Shown here piece after piece: positions 58,762 through 59,348 of a stretch of 59,348 nucleotides of DNA. The stretch spans positions 1,164,322 through 1,223,669 of the forward strand of contig BLXT01007302.1 of NCBI GenBank assembly GCA_019648995.1. Reading direction: 5' to 3'. The DNA comes from Plakobranchus ocellatus. Its lineage: Eukaryota > Mollusca > Gastropoda > Plakobranchidae. The position numbers and the translations under genes were made by a program. The number at the start of each line of letters is the position of its first letter. Positions within the stretch are counted from its first letter, which is position 1. The notes under the pieces are model-generated. The model had not been told where the DNA came from. It ran no database searches and worked only from the letters and a program-made list of their open reading frames with translations.

Positions 58762-59348
58762 GTGAGAAAGTTATATATATAAAAAAAAAAATACGAGAAA
58801 ATCCGAAAAAAAATTCTTAGCGCAAATTTGTGTGAAGTAAAATTTTATTAGATATCATTGTGGATCTTTAAATTATGTAAAAATTACAAAGCAACTAATT
58901 CTACTCTATCTCCTCATAAGTACCTGTATCACGCGAAGCTTAGGAGACCTAAAATAAAATAGAACTGGGAATACTAGTAAAATTATGGCGAGAAGTTTAG
59001 ATGTAGAAAGATTTGGAACAACAAATTATTATTATACGGTAATGCAATGGAGAAAACCAAAATCGGAAAAGTTGGTAACGGTCCCATAATGCCTAACGAA
59101 CCCGCTCAGGGATATGCAGGGACCCTTCCGTTGCGGGTTCGAATTTGAGTCCTCTACCAACGTGTCGAGTTCAATTTGTTATGCACGGGTTGCAGGATAA
59201 AAAAAAAATACATGAAACCTTGTTTGAGAAGGCATTGTGTGAATATGTTTACCAGTCAAACAAGAGAAGCCTTGTACAAATTTTGGAAGATACCTGGTTT
59301 TCATAACTTGACATTTCGATGCAGGTAATTTTTTTTTTTTTTTTTTTT
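58762..59348. other. GH63-like intron 2 (partial)
   Basis: AT-rich intron cut by the window end, ending in a poly-T run. Contains the SINE copy at 59086. Confidence 0.7.
59086..59175 (+). mobile_element. Diverged SINE copy
   Basis: GCCTAACGAACCCGCTCAGG ... GACCCTTCCGTTGCGGGTTC aligns with the 57.9 kb SINE (GGCTAGCGAGTCCGCCCTGA ... GACCCTTCTGTCGTGGATTC). The 3' body diverges. Confidence 0.65.

Overview
This is a eukaryotic, AT-rich, intron-rich nuclear window with three protein-coding genes. All exons traced here use GT-AG introns. A metazoan host is clear from the near-complete PRPF8 gene. A mollusc, perhaps a gastropod, is my best guess from the gene style, the GH63-type gene and the dense tRNA-derived SINEs and TTAA/TA mini-transposons. 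The species assignment is inference only.

Layout. Bases 1-10,000 hold no recognisable host gene. They contain a degenerate 52-53 bp satellite (about 318-1480), interrupted by a purine-rich segment with a Myb/SANT-like coding relic. That relic is duplicated at 2549-2800. The same stretch holds a 230 bp TTAA-flanked MITE (5210-5438) and a 1.85 kb DNA-transposon carcass (7730-9578) with terminal inverted repeats and a broken antisense ORF. Bases 10,075-13,363 (+) encode a 477-residue two-finger C2H2 protein in three exons. Its 3' flank carries a pogo/Tigger-like MITE and then a decayed copy of its own zinc-finger exon (14,274-14,380). Bases 14,709-15,180 are a nested pair of MITEs. Bases 15,200-24,300 are repeat-littered flank between the convergent zinc-finger and PRPF8 genes.

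Bases 24,342-51,816 (-) are the complete coding region of PRPF8, the central U5 snRNP splicing factor: 40 coding exons, 7,140 nt including the stop, 2,379 residues. All exon phases join without a break. An untranslated first exon and its intron lie upstream (to about 52,629 and beyond). Introns carry several MITE or hairpin elements, including one that preserves the empty target site of the nested MITE at 14.7 kb.

Bases 55,793 to the right end (+) hold the first two exons of a GH63/MGH1-like glycoside hydrolase that runs off the window. It is divergently oriented to PRPF8, about 3 kb away. Its introns carry microsatellites and a cluster of tRNA-derived SINE copies.

PRPF8 is housekeeping. The zinc-finger gene looks like a nuclear DNA-binding regulator, and the GH63-like gene is a carbohydrate-active enzyme. 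Nothing suggests that the three act in one pathway. The most interesting material is in the mobile and duplicated DNA: the transposon with an uncharacterised ORF, the ghost zinc-finger exon, and the nested insertion dated by its in-window empty site.
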